Positions 1 through 9,704 of a DNA stretch of 25,880 nucleotides are shown in pieces; position 1 is the stretch's first letter, and each line of letters starts with the position of its first letter. The notes below the pieces were generated by a model that saw nothing but the letters and a program-made list of their open reading frames with translations, did no database searches and was not told the DNA's origin. The position numbers and the translations under genes are program-made. This DNA is from JAFARZ01 sp035651595 (lineage in GTDB: Bacteria; Actinomycetota; Actinomycetes; Streptosporangiales; Streptosporangiaceae): contig DASRFJ010000139.1 of assembly GCA_035651595.1 (NCBI GenBank), positions 1 through 25,880 of the forward strand, read 5' to 3'.

Positions 1-101
1 ATTGTGGTCTTATCCCATGCCAGGGTCCCGTCCGCCTCGGGAGCGTCGGTAGGCACGACATATACGCGCGTCTCGAGCGCGGTAATCTCCGGTCCGGTCA
101 T
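1..101 (-). CDS. Enolase/mandelate racemase superfamily protein, N-terminus only
   Basis: Only the first 33 codons are inside the window; the gene continues past position 1. The ATG at 101 follows a GGAG ribosome site and lies 9 bp after the stop of the ThDP enzyme gene, so it is the last visible gene of that operon. The visible peptide contains ITALETRVYVVPTDAPEADG. This resembles the opening strand of the enolase superfamily N-terminal capping domain, where family members typically begin with a T-x-V-E/D-T-x-V-Y type strand. Catalytic residues lie outside the window, so the substrate cannot be inferred. In this operon a sugar-acid dehydratase role is plausible but is inference. Confidence 0.6.
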   Translation of the reverse strand, partial: MTGPEITALETRVYVVPTDAPEADGTLAWDKTT

Positions 102-110
102 CGCCTCCGC

Positions 111-1911
111 TTACCGCCCCTCCCCCTTGTCACCGGAGTGCGGCAGGAACTCCTGCACCTTGGTCTTGATGCCCTCCACGATCACGCTGCGCCTGTCCTC
201 GTCGCCCTTCAGGATCGCCTTGGCGGTGGCCTTGGCCTGTTCGAGCGTCGCGTGCGGCGGGATCGGCGGGATGCTCGGGTCCACCCGGACGTCGAGCACC
301 GTGGGCCGGTCGGCGGCCAGCGCCTGGTCCCAGGCTGAGCCGAGATCGGCGGGCTTGCCGACGTTGATGCCGTGCAGCCCGAGGCTGGTCGCGAACGCCG
401 CGTAATCCACGTCGGGCAGCGTCTGCGACTCGGCGAACTTCGGTGCGCCCTCCATCGCCCGCATCTCCCAGGTGACCTGGTTGAGGTCGTCGTTGTGCAG
501 GACCGCGACGATCAGCCGCGGATCGGCCCACCGCTCCCAGTAGTGCTTGATCGTGATGAGCTCGGCCAGGCCGTTCATCTGCATGGCGCCGTCGCCTGCG
601 AACACGATCACCGGCCGGTCCGGATGGCCGAACTTCGCACCGATCCCGTACGGCACGCCCGGTCCCATCGTTGCCAGGTTGCCGGACAGGGAGCCGCGGA
701 CCTCGCCGCGGAACTTCAGCTGACGCGCGTACCAGTTCGCCGCGGAACCGGAGTCCGCGGTGACGATCGCGTCGGCGGGCAGCCGCGTCGACAGCTCATG
801 GAACAGCAGCATCGGGTTGACGGGGTCGGCCTCTACCATGGCCTCTCGCTCCATGGTCTCCCACCAGCGAGTCACCTTCGCCTCGATGTCCTCTCGCCAG
901 GAACGGTCCGTCTTGCGCTCCAGGAGCGGGATCAGCGCCCGCAGGGTTGCTCGCGCGTCACCGACGAGGTTGAGCTCATACGGATAGCGCATTCCGATGT
1001 ACTTGCCGTCGATGTCGATCTGCACGCCCCGGACCTGGTCGAAGGCGGGCAGGAACTGCGTATACGGAAAGCTGGACCCGACGGTCAGCAGGGTGTCGCA
1101 GTTCTCCATCAGCTCGTAGCTCGGCCGGGTGCCCAGCAGGCCGATGGAGCCGGTGACGTACGGCAGTTCGTCGGACAGCACGTCCTTGCCCAGCAGCGGC
1201 TTGGCCACCCCGGCGCCGAGGATCTCGGCGACCTGCTCCAGCTCCGCGCGGGCTCCCCGCGCGCCCTGGCCTGCCAGGATCGCGACCTTGCTGCCCGCGT
1301 TGAGGATCTCCGCCGCGCGGGCGATCGCGTCGTCGCCCGGTACGGCGGTGGGCCAGTCGACGCCGAGGCTGGAGGGGACCATCTTGAACGCGTGGGTAGG
1401 CGCCGAGTACACCAGCTCCTGGACGTCGGAGGGGATGATGATCGCCGTCGGGGCCCGCTCGGCCAGCGCCACCCGGATTGCCCGGTCCAGGACGCCGGGC
1501 AGCTGCTCCGGTACGGTGACCATCTGGACGTACTCGCTCGCTACGTCCTTGAACAGGCTGAGCAGGTCGACTTCCTGCTGATAGGAGCCGCCCATCGCGG
1601 AACGGCTGGTCTGGCCGACGATAGCGACGACCGGCACGTGATCGAGCTTGGCGTCGTAGAGTCCGTTCAGCAGGTGGATCGCACCGGGCCCGGAAGTCGC
1701 CATGCAGACGCCGAACTTGCCGGTGAACTTCGCGTACCCGACGGCCTCGAAGGCGGCCATCTCCTCGTGCCTGGCCTGGATGAACGTGGGCTTGTTGCCG
1801 GCCCGCCCCCAGGCGGCCAGGATGCCGTTGATGCCGTCACCCGGATACGCGAAGACTTCGGTCACGTCCCAGGCGCGCAGGCGCTCGAGCAGGTAGTCGG
1901 CGACGGTGGGC

Positions 1912-1919
<8 letters not shown>
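111..1919 (-). CDS. ThDP-dependent enzyme, pyruvate oxidase/PoxB-like
   Basis: A 602-residue protein of the acetolactate synthase/pyruvate oxidase type, full length for the family. The N-terminal Pyr domain carries the cofactor-activating glutamate in RHEEMAAFE (E52/E53). The central domain (about 190-335) is the FAD/DHAP-like fold. The C-terminal PP domain has the ThDP/Mg motif beginning GDGAMQMNG (442-450) and ending near ND at 476-477. The tail contains PPIPPHATLEQAKA, as in actinobacterial PoxB-like proteins. The ATG overlaps the GMC stop by 8 bp (ATGGCTAA), implying translational coupling. The likely reaction is decarboxylation of pyruvate or another 2-oxo acid with electron transfer to quinone. 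The substrate is not fixed by sequence; another 2-keto acid from the neighbouring sugar-acid enzymes is possible. Confidence 0.85.
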
Positions 1920-3542
<1,623 letters not shown>

Positions 3543-3543
<1 letters not shown>

Positions 3544-4139
3544 CAGCGCTCCTTTCTGGCCACCGGATCATCTGACGGGCTTGTGTCGGCGACCTCGAAC
3601 GGCTCCCGCGCGTCCACACCGGGGTGCTTGTAGCCACGCGGATAGGCGGGACCTGGAAATCCGATCTCGTTCCACACCGCCGGATGGGCGTAGAAAGCGG
3701 TGCAGGCGTACCGCGTCCACAGGCTCCAGACATGTGCGGCGTTCAGGCCGTGCCAGTCCTTGGCGCCGAGGTCCTGCACCGCCTGGATGACGGCCCGCTG
3801 ATCGGCCACCGAGGCCTGCGCGAAATCGCCCTGGCTGTCCTCATCGAGGAACCGCAGCGAGTCTCGCCACGCCTGCCCGTCCTCGGGCATGTCCGCGTAG
3901 CGCCAGCCGTCCGTCTGCTGTTCCGCGAGCCGCGCGTCGATCTGCGGTACGACCGGTATCTTCTGGTCGCCGTCCTGCCCGAGCAGGCGGTCACACAGCG
4001 CTGTCGCCACGGCTTCCTCGGCGGGCGTGAAAAACCGGATGTCGGGCAGCCTGCCGATCCGGGAGAGGACGACGCCTGCCGTCACCGGATCCCAGTGGCC
4101 GACCTGGTCCAGGACGTTGAAACCGGGGAAGCGGTCCAT
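3543..4139 (-). CDS. Gluconate 2-dehydrogenase subunit 3 family protein
   Basis: A 198-residue protein from the ATG at 4139; the frame stays open upstream to 4262 but that part would overlap the preceding membrane-protein gene. The C-terminal half carries the family hallmark IGFPGPAYPRGY near residue 160-172, preceded by the aromatic helix HVWSLWTRYACTAFYAHP. Family members are the small gamma subunit that pairs with GMC dehydrogenases and is normally the Tat-exported carrier. Here the N-terminus (MDRFPGFNVLDQVGHW) has no twin-arginine motif or hydrophobic stretch, so export is doubtful. The stop overlaps the GMC start by one base (TGATG). It lies 8 bp after the membrane-protein gene, in the same operon. 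Confidence 0.85.
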
Positions 4140-4147
4140 CCGGCCGG

Positions 4148-4615
4148 TCACTTCTCGCGGCGCAGGATCGCGGCGAGCAGCCCCATGCCGCCGACGACGG
4201 TCACCATCAGCGGCGCCAGCAGCGGCGGTCCCATTTCCATGTTGTAGCGGGCGTTCGACCATCCGCCAGGCTTCTGCGCTATCCCGCGAGCGTGCAGGTA
4301 GGTCCCTTGCAGGCCGTTGGCGACGATGGCCGCGGAGGCGACCGGCAGTGCGGTCTTAGCCATCCGGTGGCTGACCACCCCCGCCACGCCCGCGGCGGCC
4401 CCGACCGGCCCGAGGGCGATGGGGATCCACATCATCTTGTTGCCGAAGCTTGCGCTGTCGTGCTCGAAGAAGATCTCGGCGGCGGTGACCAGCGCCCCCG
4501 CCGCCGTCAAGGCGGACAGACTGCGCTCAAACCGGCCAGTCTCCACATTACGGATCATCCGGTCAACGCCGTAGCGGGCCCGTCCGGTCCTACGGCGCGG
4601 GTATCCCCGCTTCAT
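4148..4615 (-). CDS. Small four-helix membrane protein, first gene of the dehydrogenase operon
   Basis: A 155-residue protein that I do not recognise as a named family. After a basic N-terminus (about 1-32) there are four hydrophobic segments near 33-50, 61-81, 88-107 and 130-151, ending in the basic tail RREK. The conserved-looking loop GTYLHARGIAQKPGGW lies between segments 3 and 4. The start ATG follows AAGGG with suitable spacing. It opens the operon and is followed after 8 bp by the dehydrogenase subunit-3 gene, so a membrane anchor or electron-transfer partner for that dehydrogenase is a reasonable inference. No heme-ligand pattern stands out. Confidence 0.7.
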   Translation of the reverse strand: MKRGYPRRRTGRARYGVDRMIRNVETGRFERSLSALTAAGALVTAAEIFFEHDSASFGNKMMWIPIALGPVGAAAGVAGVVSHRMAKTALPVASAAIVANGLQGTYLHARGIAQKPGGWSNARYNMEMGPPLLAPLMVTVVGGMGLLAAILRREK

Positions 4616-4675
4616 CTGGTGTCCCTTCGGCTGCCGTCCTGCCCTGGTCTGGGCACCGGGCGTGACGGTAGGCAG

Positions 4676-4699
4676 TTACCCGCAGGAGCGAAAACAAAC
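4676..4699 (-). promoter_or_regulatory. Candidate SigB/SigF-type stress promoter for the dehydrogenase operon
   Basis: On the minus strand the sequence reads GTTT, 14 bases, then GGGTAA, close to the actinobacterial general-stress consensus (GTTT or GNNT, 14-16 bases, GGGTA). It lies about 60 bp upstream of the ATG at 4615, leaving a normal leader with a ribosome site. No better promoter is visible between 4616 and 4845. The last base of the -10 departs from GGGTAT/C. Confidence 0.45.
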
Positions 4700-4845
4700 G
4701 TCCGGCTGGCGGCCTCACCCGACGCCGCTACCCCGCGGATCACCTCATATGCCCGCCCAGGCAAGCCAGGCACTTCCAGCACCCCTTCACGGCAGGTTCC
4801 TCACCGGAGATACCGGGTGTCCAGTGCTGGTCTCGGCGAAGGAGG

Positions 4846-5289
4846 CAGGTCGTCCGCCTTGACGACCAGGACCGCACCCTATGGGATACGCGGCAGATCG
4901 ACGAGGGCCGCGCGCTGCTGCAGCGAGCCATGGCGCGAAAGCGCACCGGGCCCTACCTGATCCAGGCGGCCATCGCCGACCTGCACCTGCACCAGCCCCG
5001 CGACTGGCCGCAGATCGCCGCCCTGTACCAGACGCTTGCCCGGCAGACCGGCTCCCCGGTCGCCGAGATGAACCGGGCCATCGCCGTGGCCGAGATCGAC
5101 GGGCCCGAGGCCGGCCTCGCCATCCTCGACCGCCTCGACCTCGACCACTACCGGTACTTCCACTCCACCCGTGCCGACCTCTTGCGCCGCGCCGGCCGCG
5201 ACGAGGAGGCACACCACGCGTACCGCCGCGCGCTCGACCTCGCCCAGACCGAGCCCGAACAGCGCTTCCTCGCGGACCGGCTGGCCGAG
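4846..5289 (+). pseudogene. C-terminal remnant of an ECF42-type sigma factor (SnoaL-less, TPR-like tail)
   Basis: This frame encodes the C-terminal helical domain of ECF sigma factors of the ECF42 type: LDDQDRTLWD near the start, then GPYLIQAAIADLH, SPVAEMNRAIAVAE, LDLDHYRYFHSTRADLLRR and a final EQRFLADRLAE. The family is about 400 residues long; only about 148 residues remain. Sigma regions 2 and 4 are absent upstream in any frame I read, and no stop codon ends the homologous part, so the frame runs on into unrelated GC-rich sequence. An ATG at 4930 could start a shorter product, but it would begin inside the domain. I read it as a decayed fragment rather than a working gene. Confidence 0.7.
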
Positions 5290-5434
5290 ACGGCACCCTC
5301 ACCTCGCGATGCTCACCGCTTGCCCGCTGACCGAGATTGCGGACAGTTACCCCCCGATTCGGATCCTGTTAGCGAACTGCGCGCGCATGGCCCGTACCGG
5401 CCGCTGGGTCTGGCCGCCGGGCCTGGCCGCGGGC

Positions 5435-5581
5435 GCGCAGCCTGTGCCTGGAGTGCACTGTGCGGCTCCCGGTACAGGAGCGCACCGGCAGTCCCGTCAG
5501 CAACGTGGACGTTTACCCCTTCGTGGAGGATCGACCCTCGTGAACGGGGGTCCGGCTACCACAAAGGGGAAAATCACCACG
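5435..5581 (+). repeat. Interspersed 147-bp repeat, copy A
   Basis: This stretch matches 21410-21556 along its full length, with both copies 147 bp long. The most conserved blocks are TGTGCCTGGAGTGCACTGTG, CCCGTCAGCAACGTGGACG and a CTACCAC...AAAGG...CACCACG end. Copy A can fold: an 11-bp stem with one mismatch between 5516-5526 and 5559-5569 encloses a GACCC/GGGTC hairpin (5533-5537 with 5548-5552). Neither copy contains a convincing gene. It may be a structured RNA or leader, or a mobile-element remnant. Orientation follows the stem and the downstream reading frame and is tentative. Confidence 0.7.
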
Positions 5582-5991
5582 CTGTCGAAGCCCATCGAGC
5601 CAGCCGCGGGCCCACCGGCAGCCAGCGATCCGGGCAAGCCTCCGAATAAGCCAGCAGAGTCCGATTCGGGGGGGTAAGTGTCCGCGATAATCGAACCCCC
5701 ATGAGCAAATGGTGAAATGTCGGACTTGTGATCGAGGGCTCAGCGGACAGCCGCCAGGTGAGTGACGCGTCGCTGCGCCGACCCGGTCATGGACGTGCTG
5801 GCCGCGTCCCTCTCCACTGATAGAACGAACGTACGGTTGTGTCACCACACCTGGATGTTTGATATGGCACATTTTCTATCGTAAAGTCGGGTTTGCCGCG
5901 TCGGCATTTCAGATCACCCGCGTCGCGTCGCGACGGGCCCCGCCAGGATCGGTGCGCTGGCGCGCGATCCCACGGGAGAGGGGAAGCGGGG
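5582..5991. other. Gene-free region upstream of the SARP regulator
   Basis: After repeat copy A a short Pro/Ala/Ser-rich frame (KPIEPAAG to ESDSGG) runs to a stop at 5677; I cannot tell whether it is translated. Around 5838-5885 the sequence is unusually AT-rich for this genome (TGTTTGATATGG, ATTTTCTATCGTAAAG) and probably holds the SARP gene promoter, but no clear -35/-10 pair stands out. A small palindromic patch occurs near GAACGTACGGTT (5828-5839). No RNA gene is seen. Confidence 0.4.
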
Positions 5992-8775
5992 ATGCTGGAG
6001 TTCCGGCTGCTCGGGCCGGTCGAGGTGTGGCAGGACAACCGCAGGATCGCGCTGGGGGGCGCGGAATCGGCGAAGACGCGGTGCATGCTGGCGGTGCTGC
6101 TGCGCACGCCGGGGGCACTGGTCACGACGGAATCGCTGATCGACCGCGTGTGGGGTGAGCAGCCGCCAGGATCCGCGGTGCGCTACAAGTACATCGGCTG
6201 GCTCCGCTCCGCGCTGGCTCCGTACGGCGTGCCGCTGGTCCGCCGCGGTGCGGGTTACGTCCTGGACGTGGCCGCCGACCAGGTCGACCTCCACCGGTTC
6301 CGCCGGCTGATCGCCGACGCCGAAGAAGCGGACGCCACCGAGGACGCCTTTCGTCTGGCGGACGAGGCGCTGGGGCTTTGGCGCGGAGCCGCGCTGTCCG
6401 GCCTGTCCGGCACCTGGGTCGAGCTGTTCCGCGACCAGCTGGAGCGAGAGCGACGCGCCGCCCGGATCCTCCAGGCGCGCTATGCCCTGAAGTCCGGGCT
6501 GACCGCGCGGGCCCTGGAGTGGCTGAACGAATGGGAGGCCGAATACCCGACCGACGAGGAGATCATCGCCTTGCGGCTGACGGCGCTGCACCTGTCCGGG
6601 CAGCATGCCGACGCGCAGGCCTGCTACCGGCGGGCTTGCCAGCGGCTGCGCGACGTGCTCGGCGTCTCCCCCGGCAGCGAACTCGTCGCGGTGTATCAGC
6701 GCATCCAGAACCGCGACCCGGAGACGGTCCCGCAGGCCGGTCCGGTGCCGCGGCAGCTGCCGCCGGCCGTGCCCGCGTTCGCCGGCCGCGGCACCGAACT
6801 CGCGAGCCTCGACGAGATCCTCGCCGGGGCGACGGCGCGGCCCGCCCCGGTCGTCATCTCGGCGGTGTCGGGTACCGCCGGGGTCGGCAAGACCGCCCTC
6901 GCCGTGCACTGGGCGCACCGGGTCGCCGGCCAGTTCCCCGACGGCCAGTTGTATGTCAACTTGCGCGGTTTCGACCCGTCCGGGCAGGCGCTGGACCAGG
7001 CCGAGGCGATGCGCGGATTCCTCGACGCGTTCGAGGTGCCGGTGGAGCGGATCCCGGCGGGACTGCCGGCCCAGGCCGCGCTGTACCGCAGCCTGCTGGC
7101 CGGCAAGCGGGTCCTGGTGGTACTGGACAACGCGCGCGATGCCGGGCAGGTCCGGCCGCTGCTGCCCGGCTCACCCGGCAGCCTGGCGATCGTGACCAGC
7201 AGGAATCACCTCGGCGGGCTGGTCGCCGCCGAAGGCGCCCACCCGTTGACGCTGGACCTGCTCGCCGTCGAAGAGGCGCGCGACCTGCTGGCGAGCCGCC
7301 TGGGCGCGGACCGGGTGGCCAGCGAACCGGGCGCGGCGGACGACATCATCGCCAGTTGCGCACAGCTTCCGCTGGCCCTGGTCATCGTCGCGGCCCGCGC
7401 CGCCGTCCACCCCGGATTCCCCCTCGCCGCGCTCGCCGCCGAACTGCGCGAGGCCTCCGTGGCGCTGAACGCCTTCCACGGTGACGACGCCGCCACCGAC
7501 GTGCGGACCGTATTCTCCTGGTCCTACCGGACCCTGAGTGCCGGTGCCGCGCGGCTGTTCCGGCTGCTGGGTCTGCACCCGGGTCCGGACATCAGCACGC
7601 CGGCCGCGGCCAGCCTGGCCGGCGTCGCGCGCGAGCAGGCGAGCACCCTGCTGGCCGAGCTGTCCGGCGCGCACCTGCTCACCGAGCATCTTCCCGGCCG
7701 GTACGCCTTCCACGACCTGCTGCGCGCCTACGCCGCCGAGCAGGTGCGCTCCGTCGAGGACGACGATGCCCGGCACGTCGCGATGGACCGCATGCACGAC
7801 CACTATCTGCGCACCGCCGAGGTCGCGGCCGGGTACCTGAACCCGATCCGGGACCCGGATCCGGCCGCGTCCGCGCGGCCGGGGGTGATCCCCGAGGAGG
7901 TCACCGGCTATCCGCAGGCGCTGGCCTGGTTCACCGCCGAACGTCCGGTGCTGCTTGCCACGATCGCCCAGGCTTCGGCCGGGTTCGATCGTTACACCTG
8001 GCAGCTCGCCTCGGCGCTGACCGCGTTTCTCGACTTGCAGGGTCACTGGCACGATCAGCGGACGGTACAGGCCGCGGCCCTGGCCGCGGCGCTGCGGGAA
8101 GGCAGCCGGACCGGCGAGGCCGCCGCGTACCGAGGGCTCGGGCTCGCCTATGCCGGGGTCGGGGAGTTCGGCAACGCCCGCGCCCAGTACCTGCTCGCCC
8201 TGGAGTTGTATTCCGGACTCGCCGACCACACCGGCCAGGCCCAGACGCATGTGAACATCGGCTGGGTGGCCGGCGCGCAAGGCCGCCACGACGAGGGCCT
8301 TTACCACTCCCGGCAGAGCCTCAAGCACTATCAGGCGGCGGGACGCCCGGGCGGACAGGCCAAGGCGCTGAACAACATCGGCTGGCACCTTGCCGAACAC
8401 GGCGACTACGACCAGGCACTCGCCCATTGCCAGCAGGCGCTCGCCATTCAGCGCGAGATCGGCGACCGCAACAGCCAGGCGCACACCTGCGACAGCCTCG
8501 GCTACATCTTCTATCACCTCGGCCGCCACCAGCAGGCGATCGTGTACTACCAGCAAGCACTGGAGCTGTTCCGCGGCACCGGCGACCGGTACGGCGAGGC
8601 CACCTGCCTGAGATATCTCGGCGACGTCCACGACGCATCAGGCAACGCCGGCGCGGCGGGCCGGGCGTGGACGAATGCCCTGGACATCTTCTGCCAGCTT
8701 GGCCACCCGGACGCCGATCAGATCCGGGTCAAGCTAGCCGGACGGCGCTCGAGTTCTCCCGCGATCCACGTGTAG
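5992..8775 (+). CDS. AfsR/SARP-family transcriptional regulator with NB-ARC and TPR domains
   Basis: A 927-residue protein from the ATG at 5992, which follows GAGAGGGG; the frame stays open further upstream but without homology. Order: OmpR-like winged helix (about 1-95, starting MLEFRLLGPVEVW), bacterial transcriptional activation domain (about 100-245), NB-ARC ATPase with P-loop GTAGVGKT (294-301) and Walker B VLVVLDNA (374-381), then C-terminal tetratricopeptide repeats (about 690-915). The architecture and length match AfsR. Such proteins activate promoters through direct repeats near the -35, often for secondary metabolism or surface differentiation. Its end overlaps the convergent epimerase gene by 58 bp. 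Control of the adjacent sulfoglycan operon is inference from position. Confidence 0.93.
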   Translation: MLEFRLLGPVEVWQDNRRIALGGAESAKTRCMLAVLLRTPGALVTTESLIDRVWGEQPPGSAVRYKYIGWLRSALAPYGVPLVRRGAGYVLDVAADQVDLHRFRRLIADAEEADATEDAFRLADEALGLWRGAALSGLSGTWVELFRDQLERERRAARILQARYALKSGLTARALEWLNEWEAEYPTDEEIIALRLTALHLSGQHADAQACYRRACQRLRDVLGVSPGSELVAVYQRIQNRDPETVPQAGPVPRQLPPAVPAFAGRGTELASLDEILAGATARPAPVVISAVSGTAGVGKTALAVHWAHRVAGQFPDGQLYVNLRGFDPSGQALDQAEAMRGFLDAFEVPVERIPAGLPAQAALYRSLLAGKRVLVVLDNARDAGQVRPLLPGSPGSLAIVTSRNHLGGLVAAEGAHPLTLDLLAVEEARDLLASRLGADRVASEPGAADDIIASCAQLPLALVIVAARAAVHPGFPLAALAAELREASVALNAFHGDDAATDVRTVFSWSYRTLSAGAARLFRLLGLHPGPDISTPAAASLAGVAREQASTLLAELSGAHLLTEHLPGRYAFHDLLRAYAAEQVRSVEDDDARHVAMDRMHDHYLRTAEVAAGYLNPIRDPDPAASARPGVIPEEVTGYPQALAWFTAERPVLLATIAQASAGFDRYTWQLASALTAFLDLQGHWHDQRTVQAAALAAALREGSRTGEAAAYRGLGLAYAGVGEFGNARAQYLLALELYSGLADHTGQAQTHVNIGWVAGAQGRHDEGLYHSRQSLKHYQAAGRPGGQAKALNNIGWHLAEHGDYDQALAHCQQALAIQREIGDRNSQAHTCDSLGYIFYHLGRHQQAIVYYQQALELFRGTGDRYGEATCLRYLGDVHDASGNAGAAGRAWTNALDIFCQLGHPDADQIRVKLAGRRSSSPAIHV

Positions 8776-9704
8776 GTCGCCGCGAGACCGGCCTCCAGCG
8801 AGACTTCCGGTTCCCAGCCGAGGACCCGGCGCAGGTTGGTGTTGTCGCTGCTCCGTCCCCGGACTCCCTGCGGCCGGCTGGAGTCGTACCGGCGGCTGAG
8901 GTGCTTACCGGAGATCGTCTCGATCATGTCCGCGAGCTGGTTGATGGTGACCAGCCTGGTCTGTCCCAGGTTGACCGGGTGTACGTGCGTGGATCGCGTC
9001 AGCCGGCAGAGACCCTCGACGCAGTCGCTGACGTAGCAGTACGAACGGGTCTGTTCGCCGTCTCCCCAGATCTCCAGCTCGCCCCCCTCGTCCGCCAGCG
9101 CGATCTTGCGGCACAGCGCGGCGGGTGACTTCTCCCGCCCGCCGTCGTAGGCGCCGAGCGGGCCGAAGATGTTGTGCAACCGGACCACCCGGGTCTGGAG
9201 GCCGAACTCCTCGCGATAGTGCCGGCAGGCCCGCTCGGTGTGCAGCTTGGCCCAGCCGTAGCCGTCTTCGGCATCCGCGGGGTAGGCATCGCTTTCGCGC
9301 AGCGGACGTGCCGCGGCCTCGTGCTGGAGCCGCAACGGATACACGCACGCGCTCGAGGTGAACAGGAAGCGACGCACGTCGTGCTCAAGCGCGGCGTCCA
9401 GCATCTGAATGTCCATCAGGGTGTTATCGCGCACCACCTCGGCTTTCTTCGCCGTGATAAAGCCGATGCCACCCATGTTCGCGGCCAGATGGTAGACGTA
9501 GTTCATGCCGTGCGTGACATCCTGGCACGCTTCGGCACGACGCAGGTCGCACACCCGGAATTCATGTGCCGCGCTATTCTCATATTCTGGATATTTAATA
9601 TCCGCGCCGCGAACCCAATAGCCCTTATCGACCAGGTACTTCACGAGATGGTGGCCGATGAAGCCGCCCGCGCCCGTGACCAGTACCGTACCCCTGACGT
9701 GCAT
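8718..9704 (-). CDS. GDP-mannose 3,5-epimerase-like NAD-dependent epimerase
   Basis: A 328-residue extended SDR enzyme with the NAD motif GAGGFIG (11-17). It matches plant GDP-mannose 3,5-epimerase: NMGGIGFI, SSACVYP with C120, YGWAK with Y149 and K153, and GGREKSPAALCRK with K192. The C-Y-K-K spacing (29, 4 and 39 residues) is the same as in the Arabidopsis enzyme (C145, Y174, K178, K217, from memory). WGDGEQTRSY, the sugar-nucleotide segment, also matches. It should convert GDP-D-mannose to GDP-L-galactose and/or GDP-L-gulose in the cytoplasm. It is the last gene of the sulfoglycan operon, starting in a TAATG overlap. Its 3' end runs 58 bp into the convergent SARP gene. Confidence 0.85.
   Translation of the reverse strand: MHVRGTVLVTGAGGFIGHHLVKYLVDKGYWVRGADIKYPEYENSAAHEFRVCDLRRAEACQDVTHGMNYVYHLAANMGGIGFITAKKAEVVRDNTLMDIQMLDAALEHDVRRFLFTSSACVYPLRLQHEAAARPLRESDAYPADAEDGYGWAKLHTERACRHYREEFGLQTRVVRLHNIFGPLGAYDGGREKSPAALCRKIALADEGGELEIWGDGEQTRSYCYVSDCVEGLCRLTRSTHVHPVNLGQTRLVTINQLADMIETISGKHLSRRYDSSRPQGVRGRSSDNTNLRRVLGWEPEVSLEAGLAATYTWIAGELERRPASLTRI

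Noticed and set aside
5290..5649. C-terminal extension of the sigma remnant to 239 codons
   Set aside because: Homology stops near 5289; the rest crosses the 147-bp repeat and shows no coding features.
7171..8631. 486-codon minus-strand frame inside the SARP gene
   Set aside because: It is antisense to the TPR and NB-ARC parts of a gene with clear domains and has no motif of its own.
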